Origin: Loigolactobacillus backii
GTDB lineage: Bacteria; Bacillota; Bacilli; Lactobacillales; Lactobacillaceae
Direction: 5' to 3'
Assembly: GCF_003946275.1 (NCBI RefSeq)
Contig: NZ_RHNQ01000003.1
Span: forward strand, 1 to 64,000
Length of the DNA: 64,000 nucleotides
The notes under the pieces were generated by a model. The model was not told where the DNA came from and ran no database searches. It saw only the letters and a list, made by a program, of their open reading frames with translations. The number at the start of each line of letters is the position of its first letter. Within the stretch, counting starts at the first letter, position 1. The position numbers and the translations under genes are program-made. Positions 17,651 through 26,444 of this stretch are shown piece after piece.

Positions 17651-17910
17651 TAATTAGCCTCTTTCTTTAGGTAACTACGAACCAACTCTTCGATAATTTC
17701 ATCGCGTTCGTGTTTACGAATTAAATTCCGGGCGTCGTTATACCGCGGAATATAGGCCGGATCACCTGACAGTAAATAACCAACAATCTGGTTAATCGGG
17801 TTATATCCCTTTTCGTCCAATGCTTTGTAAACCGTCTCTAATGTCTGTTTAACATTCTTTGGTTGTTCGTGGCCAAAATCAAAACTAACCGTTTTATCCA
17901 ATGAACTCAT
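17650..17910 (-). CDS. ireB: IreB family regulatory phosphoprotein
   Basis: An 86-residue protein of the IreB/YrzL (DUF965) family. In Enterococcus IreB is a substrate of the Ser/Thr kinase IreK and a negative regulator of cephalosporin resistance. The sequence [62 protein letters not shown] is near-diagnostic, including the N-terminal threonine region that is phosphorylated in homologs. ATG 17910 is chosen over GTG 17919 since the GGTGGGG motif lies 7-13 bases before it. First gene of ireB-ruvX-yrzB. Confidence 0.95.
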   Translation of the reverse strand: MSSLDKTVSFDFGHEQPKNVKQTLETVYKALDEKGYNPINQIVGYLLSGDPAYIPRYNDARNLIRKHERDEIIEELVRSYLKKEAN

Positions 17911-18254
17911 AACTAACACCCCACCCTTTTCACTATCATCTATTCCATGCTACATTCTACTAGAAACTCAGCAAGGAAACAATTTAATTTGCTTTTGTTA
18001 CAGCATTCGTAATCGAAATGACATTAAATTGGCATAAAAGCGACCAAATGAAGAACATCATCATTAGTACAGCGTCGTCTGCATAATTAATTTCATTCGC
18101 TAATCTTAAGCGAAGACATACCAGCATTTAATTTAAACGGCATTGCCCGATGATGATTATGTTGCACTAGCGTGTGCTGGAACTTTTTTTCAAATACACT
18201 TTAACTTTACACTATGATAAACTTTTTAGTCCCCTAATTTAATTCAAAAATAGG
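17911..18254. promoter_or_regulatory. Intergenic region with the ireB promoter
   Basis: A minus-strand promoter is visible: TTGTTT (17977-17982) and TAGAAT (17954-17959) with a 17-base spacer. The rest, up to the alaS stop codon, has no convincing gene or hairpin. Confidence 0.5.
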
Positions 18255-20894
18255 TTAACCTTGTAAGAATTCTGTACTTGCCTTTAAGGCATCCTGCAGG
18301 CCGGCTGGATTTTTACCCCCAGCCTGGGCCATATCAGGACGACCACCACCACCGCCACCAACTTTTGGTGCGATGGCCTTAATTAAATCACCAGCCTTTA
18401 ATCCAGCTTTGATACCAGCCGGACTAACTGCCGCAATTAAATTCACTTTGGCCCCAATAACCGTGCCCAACACAAGAACATCTGAGGCCGCCTTTTGTTT
18501 CCAATCATCGGCCAACTGACGTAGTTGTTTCATATCAGACACCTTGACCTGTTCAGCAATGATGCTGGTTCCGTTAATTTCTTGAACGTTTTTGAAAACG
18601 TCAGAGGCCTGTTGTTGTGCTGACTTAGCCTGTAAACTTTCAATCTGTTTATTAGCATCCCTTAACTGTTCTTGCAGTTGAACAACCTTTGTGGGGACCG
18701 TCTTTAATTGGGTTGTCTTTAGTTCAGTTGCCGCTTGCTGCAGCCATTGTTCACGCTCATTTAAAAAGCTGTAGGCTGCCTTAGACGTTACGGCCTCAAT
18801 TCGTCGAATACCAGCACCAGTTCCCGTTTCGCCCGTAATCTTAAACAAGCCCAATTCTGCCGTATTCTTGGCGTGAGTTCCACCATCAAATTCTTTTGAG
18901 TAATCGCCAATTGAAACAACCCGGACTTCCTTACCGTACTTTTCAGTAAAGAGCGCAATGGCCCCTAATTTTTTAGCCGATTCAATATCCGTAACTACCC
19001 AAGAAATTGGTAGCGCCGCCCAAATTTTTTCGTTGATAATTTGTTCAATTTGGGCCAATTCTGCAGCCGTTGTTTGACCAGAATGAGTGAAATCAAAGCG
19101 CAAATAATCTGGCTCAACTAGTGAACCCGCTTGTCGTACGTGTTCGCCTAGAACATCCCGCAATGCCTGATCTAATAAATGAGTTGCCGTATGGTTTAGC
19201 GAAACTTTACGCCGGAAATCCTGATCAACTTTCAATTGATAGTGCTCACCCTTTTTCAAAGGTGCTTTAACATCAACAGTATGCAAATTTTGGCCATTTG
19301 GTGCGTGCTGCACATCCGTGACCACAGCAACTACTTGCCCAGCCTCATTCTGAATCACACCTTGGTCAGCAACTTGACCGCCCATTTCAGCGTAAAATGG
19401 TGTCTCATCAAAAATAAGCTCGGCCGTACCAGTTGTTACCTGATCAACAATCTGATCATTGGCCACAATGACCGCCAAAGTTGCCTGATCCTTACTTAAA
19501 TGATCCCAACCAATAAACTTACTTGTGGTTTTAACGTCTAACAACAGACCACTTTGTACGCCCATACCGTTATCCTGACTGCGAGCAGCCCGGGCACGCT
19601 CTTTTTGCTTCTTCATTTCGGCGTTAAAGCCGGCCTCATCAACGGCCAAACCTTCATCACCAGCATATTCTTTTGTTAAATCAAAAGGAAAGCCATAAGT
19701 ATCAAATAATTTAAAGGCCGCCGCACCAGATAAAATGGCTGGTTGTTGTTTTTTGGCCGTCGTAATTTCTTTATCCAACAGTTTTAGACCGTCAGTCAGC
19801 GTATTATTAAACCGATCTTCCTCCGACTTAATAATCTTAGCGATGTAATCACTTTGCTGCAAAATTTCAGGATAATAGCTTTCCATTATTTTGCCAACAA
19901 CAGGAACCAATTTATACAAGAATGGTTCGTTAATCCCCAATTTTTTGCCGTGAACCGTTGCCCGGCGAATTAAGCGCCGCAACACGTAACCTCGGCCCTC
20001 ATTTGAAGGTAAGGCACCATCACCAATGGCAAAGGTTACCGCCCGGGAATGATCAGCAATAACTTTAAAGGAAACATCATCCTGTTCATCTTTACCGTAA
20101 ACCTTGGCGTCGCTCATTTTTTCAGTTGCGTGGATAATTGGTAAAAATAAATCCGTTTCAAAGTTAGTTTTAGCACCCTGAACAACAGAAACCAAGCGTT
20201 CTAGGCCCATCCCGGTATCAATATTTTTATGTGGTAGTGGCTCATAACTGCCGTCAGGTTTATGATTAAATTCAGAAAATACAATATTCCAAACTTCAAG
20301 GTAGCGTTCATTTTCGCCACCAGGATAGTTTTCTGGATCATCAGTAGCAACGTTATTAAATTCTTGGCCACGATCATAGAAAATCTCCGAATCAGGACCG
20401 CTTGGGCCTTCACCAATATCCCAGAAGTTATCTTCATCTTCAATAATATGAGCTGGTTTAACGCCAGTTTCTTTCCAGATTTGCTTGGCCAATTTATCTT
20501 CCGGATAAACGGTAATGTATAATTTATCCGCGGCAAACGCCATCCATTTAGGACTGGTTAGAAATTCCCAGGCCCACGGAATTGCTTCTTTCTTAAAGTA
20601 ATCACCGACGGAAAAGTTCCCTAGCATCTCAAACAGCGTTTGGTGGCGTGCTGTTTTACCAACATTTTCAATATCGTTAGTTCGAATACTTTTTTGTGAT
20701 GAAGTCAACCGGGGATTTTCTGGCACTACTCGGCCATCAAAATACTTTTTCATTGTTGCAACGCCTGAATTAATCCACAGTAACGTTGGATCATCCACTG
20801 GTACTAGTGACGCTGACGGTTCAACTGTGTGGCCCTTTTCTTTAAAAAAGTCGAGGTACATTTGCCGAATCTGACTACTACTTAACTTCTTCAA
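18255..20894 (-). CDS. alaS: Alanyl-tRNA synthetase AlaS
   Basis: AlaS charges tRNA-Ala. The 879-residue protein shows the catalytic domain (NSGVATMKKYFDGR, RLTSSQKSIRTNDIENVG, HQTLFEMLGNFSVGDYFK, EVWNIVFSEFN, NIDTGMGLERL), the tRNA-recognition region, the editing domain with LNHTATHLLDQAL and EFDGGTHAKNT (both zinc motifs), and the C-Ala domain with GGGGGGRPDMAQAGG. Translation starts at a TTG with AGAGAGG about 9 bases upstream. Expression is controlled by an upstream T-box. It is the last gene transcribed before the ireB operon but is well separated from it. Confidence 0.98.
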   Translation of the reverse strand: MKKLSSSQIRQMYLDFFKEKGHTVEPSASLVPVDDPTLLWINSGVATMKKYFDGRVVPENPRLTSSQKSIRTNDIENVGKTARHQTLFEMLGNFSVGDYFKKEAIPWAWEFLTSPKWMAFAADKLYITVYPEDKLAKQIWKETGVKPAHIIEDEDNFWDIGEGPSGPDSEIFYDRGQEFNNVATDDPENYPGGENERYLEVWNIVFSEFNHKPDGSYEPLPHKNIDTGMGLERLVSVVQGAKTNFETDLFLPIIHATEKMSDAKVYGKDEQDDVSFKVIADHSRAVTFAIGDGALPSNEGRGYVLRRLIRRATVHGKKLGINEPFLYKLVPVVGKIMESYYPEILQQSDYIAKIIKSEEDRFNNTLTDGLKLLDKEITTAKKQQPAILSGAAAFKLFDTYGFPFDLTKEYAGDEGLAVDEAGFNAEMKKQKERARAARSQDNGMGVQSGLLLDVKTTSKFIGWDHLSKDQATLAVIVANDQIVDQVTTGTAELIFDETPFYAEMGGQVADQGVIQNEAGQVVAVVTDVQHAPNGQNLHTVDVKAPLKKGEHYQLKVDQDFRRKVSLNHTATHLLDQALRDVLGEHVRQAGSLVEPDYLRFDFTHSGQTTAAELAQIEQIINEKIWAALPISWVVTDIESAKKLGAIALFTEKYGKEVRVVSIGDYSKEFDGGTHAKNTAELGLFKITGETGTGAGIRRIEAVTSKAAYSFLNEREQWLQQAATELKTTQLKTVPTKVVQLQEQLRDANKQIESLQAKSAQQQASDVFKNVQEINGTSIIAEQVKVSDMKQLRQLADDWKQKAASDVLVLGTVIGAKVNLIAAVSPAGIKAGLKAGDLIKAIAPKVGGGGGGRPDMAQAGGKNPAGLQDALKASTEFLQG

Positions 20895-20923
20895 CTCAAT
20901 TCATCCTCTCTTATCTTAGAGCA

Positions 20924-21125
20924 AATAAAAAACACCCCTGCAACTTCAAGGACGCTTTTGCGCGGTACCACCTTGATTGCAACGATGTTAATCGTTCCCT
21001 CTTGAACTCATAACGCCGAGTCGCGAAATCTCACCAGGGAGCCAATTAAAAAACGTTAGTGGTAAATTCTCAGTTAATTTTACCTTCCTGAAGAAACGTT
21101 TATTTAAAAGATATCCTGTCATTTA
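20924..21125 (-). promoter_or_regulatory. T-box leader of alaS
   Basis: The conserved T-box antiterminator sequence AAGGTGGTACCGCG is present on the minus strand (20961-20974), followed at once by the terminator hairpin GCGTCCTTG...CAGGGGTG and TTTTTT (20924-20955). Upstream, AAACGTT/AACGTTT arms enclose a GGTAAA/TTTACC hairpin that probably belongs to Stem I. Uncharged tRNA-Ala should stabilise the antiterminator and raise alaS transcription. I could not place the alanine specifier codon with certainty. Confidence 0.88.
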
Positions 21126-21137
21126 TTTTCTGGAATT

Positions 21138-21166
21138 ATTATAGAATTTAACTAGGCAGCTGTCAA
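21138..21166 (-). promoter_or_regulatory. Near-consensus promoter of alaS
   Basis: On the minus strand, consensus TTGACA (21161-21166) and TATAAT (21138-21143) are separated by exactly 17 bases, just upstream of the T-box leader. It is one of the strongest promoters in the window. Confidence 0.85.
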
Positions 21167-21243
21167 CTACTGCCGGCAAATGCCACGAAACGCCTCTAAA
21201 AAAGCATTGTCGTTTAATTCACTAACCCAATTTCAAAGACGGA

Positions 21244-22593
21244 CTAATGTTCATTTCGGCGCTTAGTGCGTTCATCCCGTGCCTCTTTTTGATGCCGTAC
21301 CCGGCGCTTAAACCATTCATCCTTTTGAATGGCCTTACGAATTCGTTTCTTGTAACCTGGCTTATGCTTTTTCTTTTCTTTCTTTGCTAAACCAACGAGG
21401 CGTGTATCTAATGCCGGCTTAGTTTTTTCACGTTTTGCCCGCCGATTTCGGTCATAGGTATCAACAATTTCGCCATTTTTAACCTGTTTAGGTTCAAACT
21501 CAATTCCCAATTTTTCAATTTCGGTTACCAAATTTTCTTGTCCTGGCTCATACAAGGTCATTGCAATTCCTGATAACCCGTTTCGGCCAGTTCTTCCAAC
21601 ACGGTGAATAAAGAAATCCAAATCATCCGGAATTTCAGCATTAATAACGTGAGAAATACCAGGAATATCAATTCCCCGTGAGGCCAAATCAGTTGCCACA
21701 ACGTATTGAAAATCAAGGTTTTGGATTTGCCGCATGGTTTTTTTACGATCACGGGGACTTAGATCACCAGAAATTTTAGCAACTTTTAAACCACGTTTGG
21801 TTAAATAGGCTGCAATATCATCAACATTGCGCTTAGTGTTAGCAAAAACTAAGGCCAGGTAAGGGTTGATTGCCGTTAATAAATGATAAATTAGCTCGTT
21901 TTTACTCTTACCTTGCGTGGACACAAGCCAGTTATCGATGGTTGGACTAATCACAGTCGTCGCTGGAATTTCTTCAATAACTGGTGCGTTCAAATATTTC
22001 TTCAAAAATGGTTGCAATTTTTGAGGAATAGTTGCCGAGAAAACTAGCATTTGCAAGTTATCCGGGAATGTTGCCGCAATTTTATCAACATCATTTAAAA
22101 AGCCCATATCTAACGTCATATCTGCTTCATCGACGACAAAAGTTGTTGCAGTGTAACTCTTCAAAGCTTCATTATCAATTAAATCGCGAATTCGTCCAGG
22201 GGTACCAATCACAATTTGCGGTTGCTGGTGGTGTAATTTCTCAATTTGGCGCTTCTTATCGGTTCCACCAACGTAGTTATGAATTCGAATTGGCCGGGGA
22301 CTAAATTTTGCAATCTGCTCAGCGGCCTGAAAAATTTGCTCAGCCAGTTCTCGACTAGGTGTCGTAATAACTACTTGAACATCTTGATTAGTTGGATCTA
22401 GTACATTAAAAATTGGTACCAAAAAGGCGTGCGTTTTACCGCTCCCGGTTTGTGATTGGCCAACAACACTCTTGCCAGACGCAATCACTGGAATTAAACG
22501 CTCTTGAATTGGTGTTGCTTCTTTAAAATGAATTGCTTGTAGTGCCGCTATAATATAGGGCTGCAATTTAAAATCTGTAAATTGTTTACTCAT
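21244..22593 (-). CDS. DEAD-box ATP-dependent RNA helicase (CshB-like)
   Basis: A 449-residue RNA helicase. The Q motif (FTDFKLQPYIIAAL...ATPIQ), motif I SQTGSGKTHAF, motif Ia PSRELAEQ, GG, TPGR, the DEAD-type motif II VVDEADMTLDMGF, SAT, and the second-domain motifs RGIDIPGISHVINAEIPDDLDFFIHRVGRTGR are complete. The C-terminal about 60 residues are very basic and lysine/arginine-rich, typical of cold-shock helicases that act in ribosome assembly and RNA decay. ATG 22593 has GAGG six bases upstream; the in-frame codon at 22608 is less likely. It follows nrnA directly (14 bases). Confidence 0.92.
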   Translation of the reverse strand: MSKQFTDFKLQPYIIAALQAIHFKEATPIQERLIPVIASGKSVVGQSQTGSGKTHAFLVPIFNVLDPTNQDVQVVITTPSRELAEQIFQAAEQIAKFSPRPIRIHNYVGGTDKKRQIEKLHHQQPQIVIGTPGRIRDLIDNEALKSYTATTFVVDEADMTLDMGFLNDVDKIAATFPDNLQMLVFSATIPQKLQPFLKKYLNAPVIEEIPATTVISPTIDNWLVSTQGKSKNELIYHLLTAINPYLALVFANTKRNVDDIAAYLTKRGLKVAKISGDLSPRDRKKTMRQIQNLDFQYVVATDLASRGIDIPGISHVINAEIPDDLDFFIHRVGRTGRNGLSGIAMTLYEPGQENLVTEIEKLGIEFEPKQVKNGEIVDTYDRNRRAKREKTKPALDTRLVGLAKKEKKKHKPGYKKRIRKAIQKDEWFKRRVRHQKEARDERTKRRNEH

Positions 22594-22607
22594 AAAAACC
22601 TCTTTCA

Positions 22608-23549
22608 TTATTGGTGACTGACAATTTGGTCTAAGGCCGTCACAATCTCCTTTGTTTCAGCTTCTCCCTGAGCACGCGCACCACTTGCAAGTGGATGGCC
22701 GCCGCCATGATGGGCTTTAGCTAATTCATTGATGATCGGACCTTTAGAACGAAAATGAACCCGGTAATTCTCCGGAACCTGTTCAACAAAAATAACCCAG
22801 GCGGAAACTGCCGCAATTTTACCAGGTAATGACACAATTGATGACGTTTGGGCAACACTTAATCCTAAACGTTTCAATAATTCCTGACTCAAGGTAATGT
22901 GGGCCGCCCCACTTGGCAAAATAATTAAGTTTTCTAAGACGTAGGCCGATAAGTGCGCCTGTTCGGCCGACATTGTATCTAAGTTTTGGTTAACTAACGT
23001 AAAATCAAAATCATGTTTAATTAACGCAGCGGCCACTTCAAAAGTATGCGGTGTTGTCGCTGAATACATAAACCGACCAGTATCACCCACAATTCCAGTA
23101 TAAAGAAGTCGCGCTGCAGCAGCTGGAACCGTCATTTTTCCAGCAACGGCTAAATCATAAATTAATTCTGAACTGCTGGAAGCTGCTGGCTCAACCCACA
23201 TTGGATCACCGTAAGGTTCATCATTAGGATGATGATCAATCTTAATTAGGTCAGCACCCTTGGTATAACGATCGTCGCTAACCCGTGGTGTATTTGCAGT
23301 ATCGGTTACAATCACTAAAGCGCCAGTATACTGCTCCGTGGCAACCGTGTCCATTTGTGCCATCCAGGTCAATCCTTCGCTGGCCTCGCCCACAACGTAA
23401 ACTTTTTTCTGCGGATAGGTTGCTTGAATAATTTTGGCTAATCCAACTTGGGAACCAAGTGCGTCTGGATCAGGACTTTGGTGGCGGTGAATAATAATCG
23501 TACCATACGCCTGAATTTTTTCAATAATTGCTTTTTGTTCTTGCTTCAT
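22608..23549 (-). CDS. nrnA: DHH-family bifunctional oligoribonuclease / pAp phosphatase NrnA
   Basis: NrnA degrades 2-5-mer nanoRNAs and dephosphorylates 3'-phosphoadenosine 5'-phosphate. The 313-residue protein contains the DHH motifs IIIHRHQSPDPDALGSQ, VTDTANTPRVSD, IKIDHHPNDEPYG and the DHHA1 domain with VHFRSKGPIINELAKAHHGGGHPLASGA. ATG 23549 is chosen with GAGG seven bases upstream; the upstream in-frame GTG at 23561 overlaps the ribosome-binding site. It overlaps neither neighbour but lies 8 bases from ytoI, the same partner as in B. subtilis (ytqI-ytoI). Confidence 0.93.
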   Translation of the reverse strand: MKQEQKAIIEKIQAYGTIIIHRHQSPDPDALGSQVGLAKIIQATYPQKKVYVVGEASEGLTWMAQMDTVATEQYTGALVIVTDTANTPRVSDDRYTKGADLIKIDHHPNDEPYGDPMWVEPAASSSSELIYDLAVAGKMTVPAAAARLLYTGIVGDTGRFMYSATTPHTFEVAAALIKHDFDFTLVNQNLDTMSAEQAHLSAYVLENLIILPSGAAHITLSQELLKRLGLSVAQTSSIVSLPGKIAAVSAWVIFVEQVPENYRVHFRSKGPIINELAKAHHGGGHPLASGARAQGEAETKEIVTALDQIVSHQ

Positions 23550-23557
23550 TTTATACC

Positions 23558-24862
23558 TCACTTTGGATTCTCTAATAGCTGACAGGTAACGATTGCTTTT
23601 GCTACCAGCTGATTATTTTGTTGGACATTAACGTCAATTTTGGCAGAGTGTCGTCCTGCCTCCATAATCAAAGGAATAATTGTTAAACGTGCGTCTAACT
23701 GAATGAGTCGTAAATAATGTAGGCTCACTTGATCGATTGTTGAAGCACGATTTATTTTATAATGTAAATGACGCTGACACGCAGAAGCGACTAGTTCGCT
23801 GAGAACGCCAAAGGAAATTGTCCCAATCTGATTGGTCATCTGCGGTAAAACCGTTGTGTGGTAAGCTGCACCACCTTGTTGTGCCGTTAATGAGCTCGTA
23901 ACTTGGTCAAAATAAGTACCCGCGGCCTTTTCTTTTCGCTCGTCCATTTTGGCCATAACATCCTGCCGACTAATAATCCCTAACAAGTGCAGCTGGGCGT
24001 CCACAACGGGCAGTAACTCATAGCCATCATAAACCATCATGTGCCGAACACTGGCCAAGCTAGTCGTTAAACTCACAGTTACCGGTGCCTTCGTCATTAC
24101 TTTATCCAGCGTTAAACTACCGGCCTTATCAAAAATATCCTTAACGGCAATAATGCCTACCAACTGATTTGTTTGGGTAATCACTGGAAAACGTGCATGG
24201 GTTGAAACGCGATTTAAGCGCTTATAATCAACAACGGTTTGCCGGCTGTATAAATAACGTGTGTGTTCCAGTGCAGTATAAACGTCCGCCACGGTAGCAA
24301 TTTTGTGTTTAATTCTTTGATCCGCCAAGGCACGGTTGATCATTGTCGCAACAGTATAAGTGTCAAATTTAGTTGAAAGAATTGGTAACTCCTTGCGATT
24401 AGCCAAATCAACAATTGCCGGTGATACTGCTAAACCACCAGTAATCAGCACGGCGGCCCCATTATGCAACGCGGTCTGCTGAACATCCTCACGGTTACCC
24501 ACAATAACTAATGCATTCGCCGTTAAATAAGGTAACATTCGGTCGGCCGTCATTGCACCAATCAAAAAATGATGCAACACTTTAGTTAAACCTTGCTCAC
24601 CGGCCAAAACTTGGCCATTAATGATTTGTAACAGCGCTTGGTAAGTTAGTGTGTCTTGCATTGTTTGGATTGTATGATTAATTCGAATCGTGCCAACTCG
24701 CGGAATTGTCGCGACTAATCCACGCTCTTCGGCTTCTTTGATTCCCTGATAAACAGTTCCTTCGCTTAACCCAAGCTGATGAGATAAACCACGAACGGAA
24801 ACTTTTTTGCCAACGACCAACTTTTCAATAAAACGAATCACTTGTTCACGTTTATGTGCCAT
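23558..24862 (-). CDS. ytoI: YtoI-like CBS/DRTGG-domain regulatory protein
   Basis: A 434-residue multidomain protein. A helix-turn-helix (SVRGLSHQLGLSEGTVYQGIKEA, about 20-45) is followed by a DRTGG domain (about 70-185, ending before DVYTALE), two CBS repeats (VSTHARFPVITQTNQLVGIIAVKD and MMVYDGYELLPVVDAQLHLLGIISRQDVM) and a C-terminal hotdog-fold domain. The architecture is that of B. subtilis YtoI, whose function is unknown; CBS domains suggest adenine-nucleotide sensing. The ATG at 24862 has no good ribosome-binding site but lies four bases after the stop of the small ORF upstream, so translation is probably coupled. Confidence 0.85.
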   Translation of the reverse strand: MAHKREQVIRFIEKLVVGKKVSVRGLSHQLGLSEGTVYQGIKEAEERGLVATIPRVGTIRINHTIQTMQDTLTYQALLQIINGQVLAGEQGLTKVLHHFLIGAMTADRMLPYLTANALVIVGNREDVQQTALHNGAAVLITGGLAVSPAIVDLANRKELPILSTKFDTYTVATMINRALADQRIKHKIATVADVYTALEHTRYLYSRQTVVDYKRLNRVSTHARFPVITQTNQLVGIIAVKDIFDKAGSLTLDKVMTKAPVTVSLTTSLASVRHMMVYDGYELLPVVDAQLHLLGIISRQDVMAKMDERKEKAAGTYFDQVTSSLTAQQGGAAYHTTVLPQMTNQIGTISFGVLSELVASACQRHLHYKINRASTIDQVSLHYLRLIQLDARLTIIPLIMEAGRHSAKIDVNVQQNNQLVAKAIVTCQLLENPK

Positions 24863-24866
24863 CGCG

Positions 24867-25100
24867 CTACACCGTAACTGACCGAGCAACACCGATTAAA
24901 GCAGTATTACTGGCCGTTCGTTGCGTAAACAGTTGTGAAGCGTACCTCACCTTTAAAAAAAAGTGGGTAAAAATTGTCGGCCCAGTTAGTCCTGTTTGCG
25001 TAGCCACTGGCCGAGGGGCAACTACAATTGTGATCAATGAGATCGGTTTCGCCGCTATTTTAAATTTTAAAGATAACTGCCCGTACCAATTAAATTTCAT
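24867..25100 (-). CDS. Small hypothetical protein coupled to ytoI
   Basis: A 77-residue frame beginning MKFNWYGQLSLKFKIAAKP, moderately hydrophobic and Thr/Val-rich, with no recognised domain. GGGAG lies 11 bases upstream of the ATG (25100); an in-frame GTG at 25121 is an alternative. Support for its reality is positional: it fills the only gap between dinB and ytoI and stops four bases before a ytoI start codon that lacks its own ribosome-binding site. A plus-strand frame also spans this stretch but has no such context. It could still be a chance frame or a remnant. Confidence 0.45.
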   Translation of the reverse strand: MKFNWYGQLSLKFKIAAKPISLITIVVAPRPVATQTGLTGPTIFTHFFLKVRYASQLFTQRTASNTALIGVARSVTV

Positions 25101-25181
25101 TGATGTGACTTCTCCCTTCACTAATTTTCCGATAGTTAACTGCCTAAAGTATACTGGTTTTACACTAAAAACACAAAATCA

Positions 25182-26297
25182 CTAAAAGAGTGGCAAGCGT
25201 AATTCTTCAAAACCAATGGGATCTAAATTGGTCACGGTAATTCCAAGTAAACGAACCCCTTCACTTAAATCGCCAATTTCATCCCACAGCTGCTGCGCAT
25301 CAGCATAAATCGTTGTTTCATCTAAAACATACTCGCTACTTGTTAATCGTTTGGTCGTTGTTTCAAAGTTGCGGTTACGCACCTTCAACACGACTGTCTT
25401 ACCGTGTTTTTGTAATTTCACTAAATTGGCGGCCACTTTTCGCGCCAAAAAATGTAATTCTGTAGTCACTTGATCTTCCGCGCCAAGGGGATTACCAAAT
25501 GTTTCTTCTTTGCCAATTGACTTGCGCTCCCGCTGGTACTCTACTGGCCGTGTATCTACTCCGTGAGCGTGCCGGTAAAGTTGAAAACCCATTTTACCAA
25601 AACGCTGAATTAACTGCATTTCCGGTATTTGTTGTAAATCACGCCCGGTATAAATTGCCATATCGTTTAATTTAGGCACCGTCTTTTTACCGACACCATG
25701 AAATTTTTCGATTGGTAGGTCACCTAAAAAAGTTAAGGCCTGTTCCGGCATAATCACCGTACAACCAGCGGGCTTGCGGTAATCAGATGCCATTTTGGCC
25801 AGAAATTTATTGTACGAAATTCCGGTTGAACTGGTTAAATGTGTGACTTCAAAAATTGCTTGTTGAATCATTTTGGCCAGCTGGGCCGCCGAATTTTGTT
25901 TCATTTTATTCACCGTCACATCAAGGTACGCTTCGTCCAAAGAAACGTATTCGATAATATCTGTAAAACGGTGAAAAATTTCGTGAACTTGCTCGGAAAC
26001 ACTTCGGTATAAAGTGAAATCAGGCCGCTTGAAAATTGCCTTAGGACAAAGCGCCAGCGCCTTGGCAGCCGGCATAGCAGAGTGGACGCCAAACTTGCGG
26101 GCAACATAATTTGCGGTTGTCACAACCCCTTTTCCACCAGTATCACTAGGATTACGGGCAATAATTAAAGGCTGATTTCTAAATTCAGGGTGTTCTCGCT
26201 CTTCAATTGACGCGTAAAACGCATCCATATCCACGTGAATAATTTTGCGTGATGTATCGTTTTCCAAAGGAATTTGTAACAATCCACCAGTTGCCAT
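25182..26297 (-). CDS. dinB: DNA polymerase IV DinB
   Basis: A 371-residue Y-family translesion polymerase. Catalytic motifs are present: IIHVDMDAFYASIE (first Asp pair), SLDEAYLDVT (Asp-Glu), GISYNKFLAKMASDYRKPAGCTVI, and the helix-hairpin-helix FHGVGKKTVPKLNDM. The C-terminal little-finger domain includes KVRNRNFETTTKR, and the end FEELRLPLF is a clamp-binding type motif. The ATG at 26297 is chosen because AAGGTGAG lies 6 bases upstream; the frame to 26351 is not supported. No LexA box was recognised, but this was only a visual check. Confidence 0.95.
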   Translation of the reverse strand: MATGGLLQIPLENDTSRKIIHVDMDAFYASIEEREHPEFRNQPLIIARNPSDTGGKGVVTTANYVARKFGVHSAMPAAKALALCPKAIFKRPDFTLYRSVSEQVHEIFHRFTDIIEYVSLDEAYLDVTVNKMKQNSAAQLAKMIQQAIFEVTHLTSSTGISYNKFLAKMASDYRKPAGCTVIMPEQALTFLGDLPIEKFHGVGKKTVPKLNDMAIYTGRDLQQIPEMQLIQRFGKMGFQLYRHAHGVDTRPVEYQRERKSIGKEETFGNPLGAEDQVTTELHFLARKVAANLVKLQKHGKTVVLKVRNRNFETTTKRLTSSEYVLDETTIYADAQQLWDEIGDLSEGVRLLGITVTNLDPIGFEELRLPLF

Positions 26298-26342
26298 CCA
26301 CTCACCTTCTTTGAACTCAAAACGTTCCTTAAAACAATAAAC

Positions 26343-26425
26343 GTGGGCCAAAAGACGAACACAGCATGCCTAAATAATGGTTCTTACCTAGTTATGACTA
26401 CTGACTTCATTGTCTTTTGGTCCAC
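26343..26425. repeat. Long-loop palindrome, family copy 1
   Basis: GTGGGCCAAAAGAC (26343-26356) and GTCTTTTGGTCCAC (26412-26425) form 14-base arms (one G-T pair) around about 55 bases. It lies just downstream of zwf on the minus strand and probably helps terminate it. The right arm and flank resemble the palindrome at 55489-55602. Confidence 0.65.
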
Positions 26426-26444
26426 TTCAAGTACCTAATTATAT

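Noticed and set aside
24856-25185. 109-codon plus-strand frame opposite the small ORF before ytoI
   Set aside because: No ribosome-binding site and its start lies inside ytoI; the minus-strand frame has better context.
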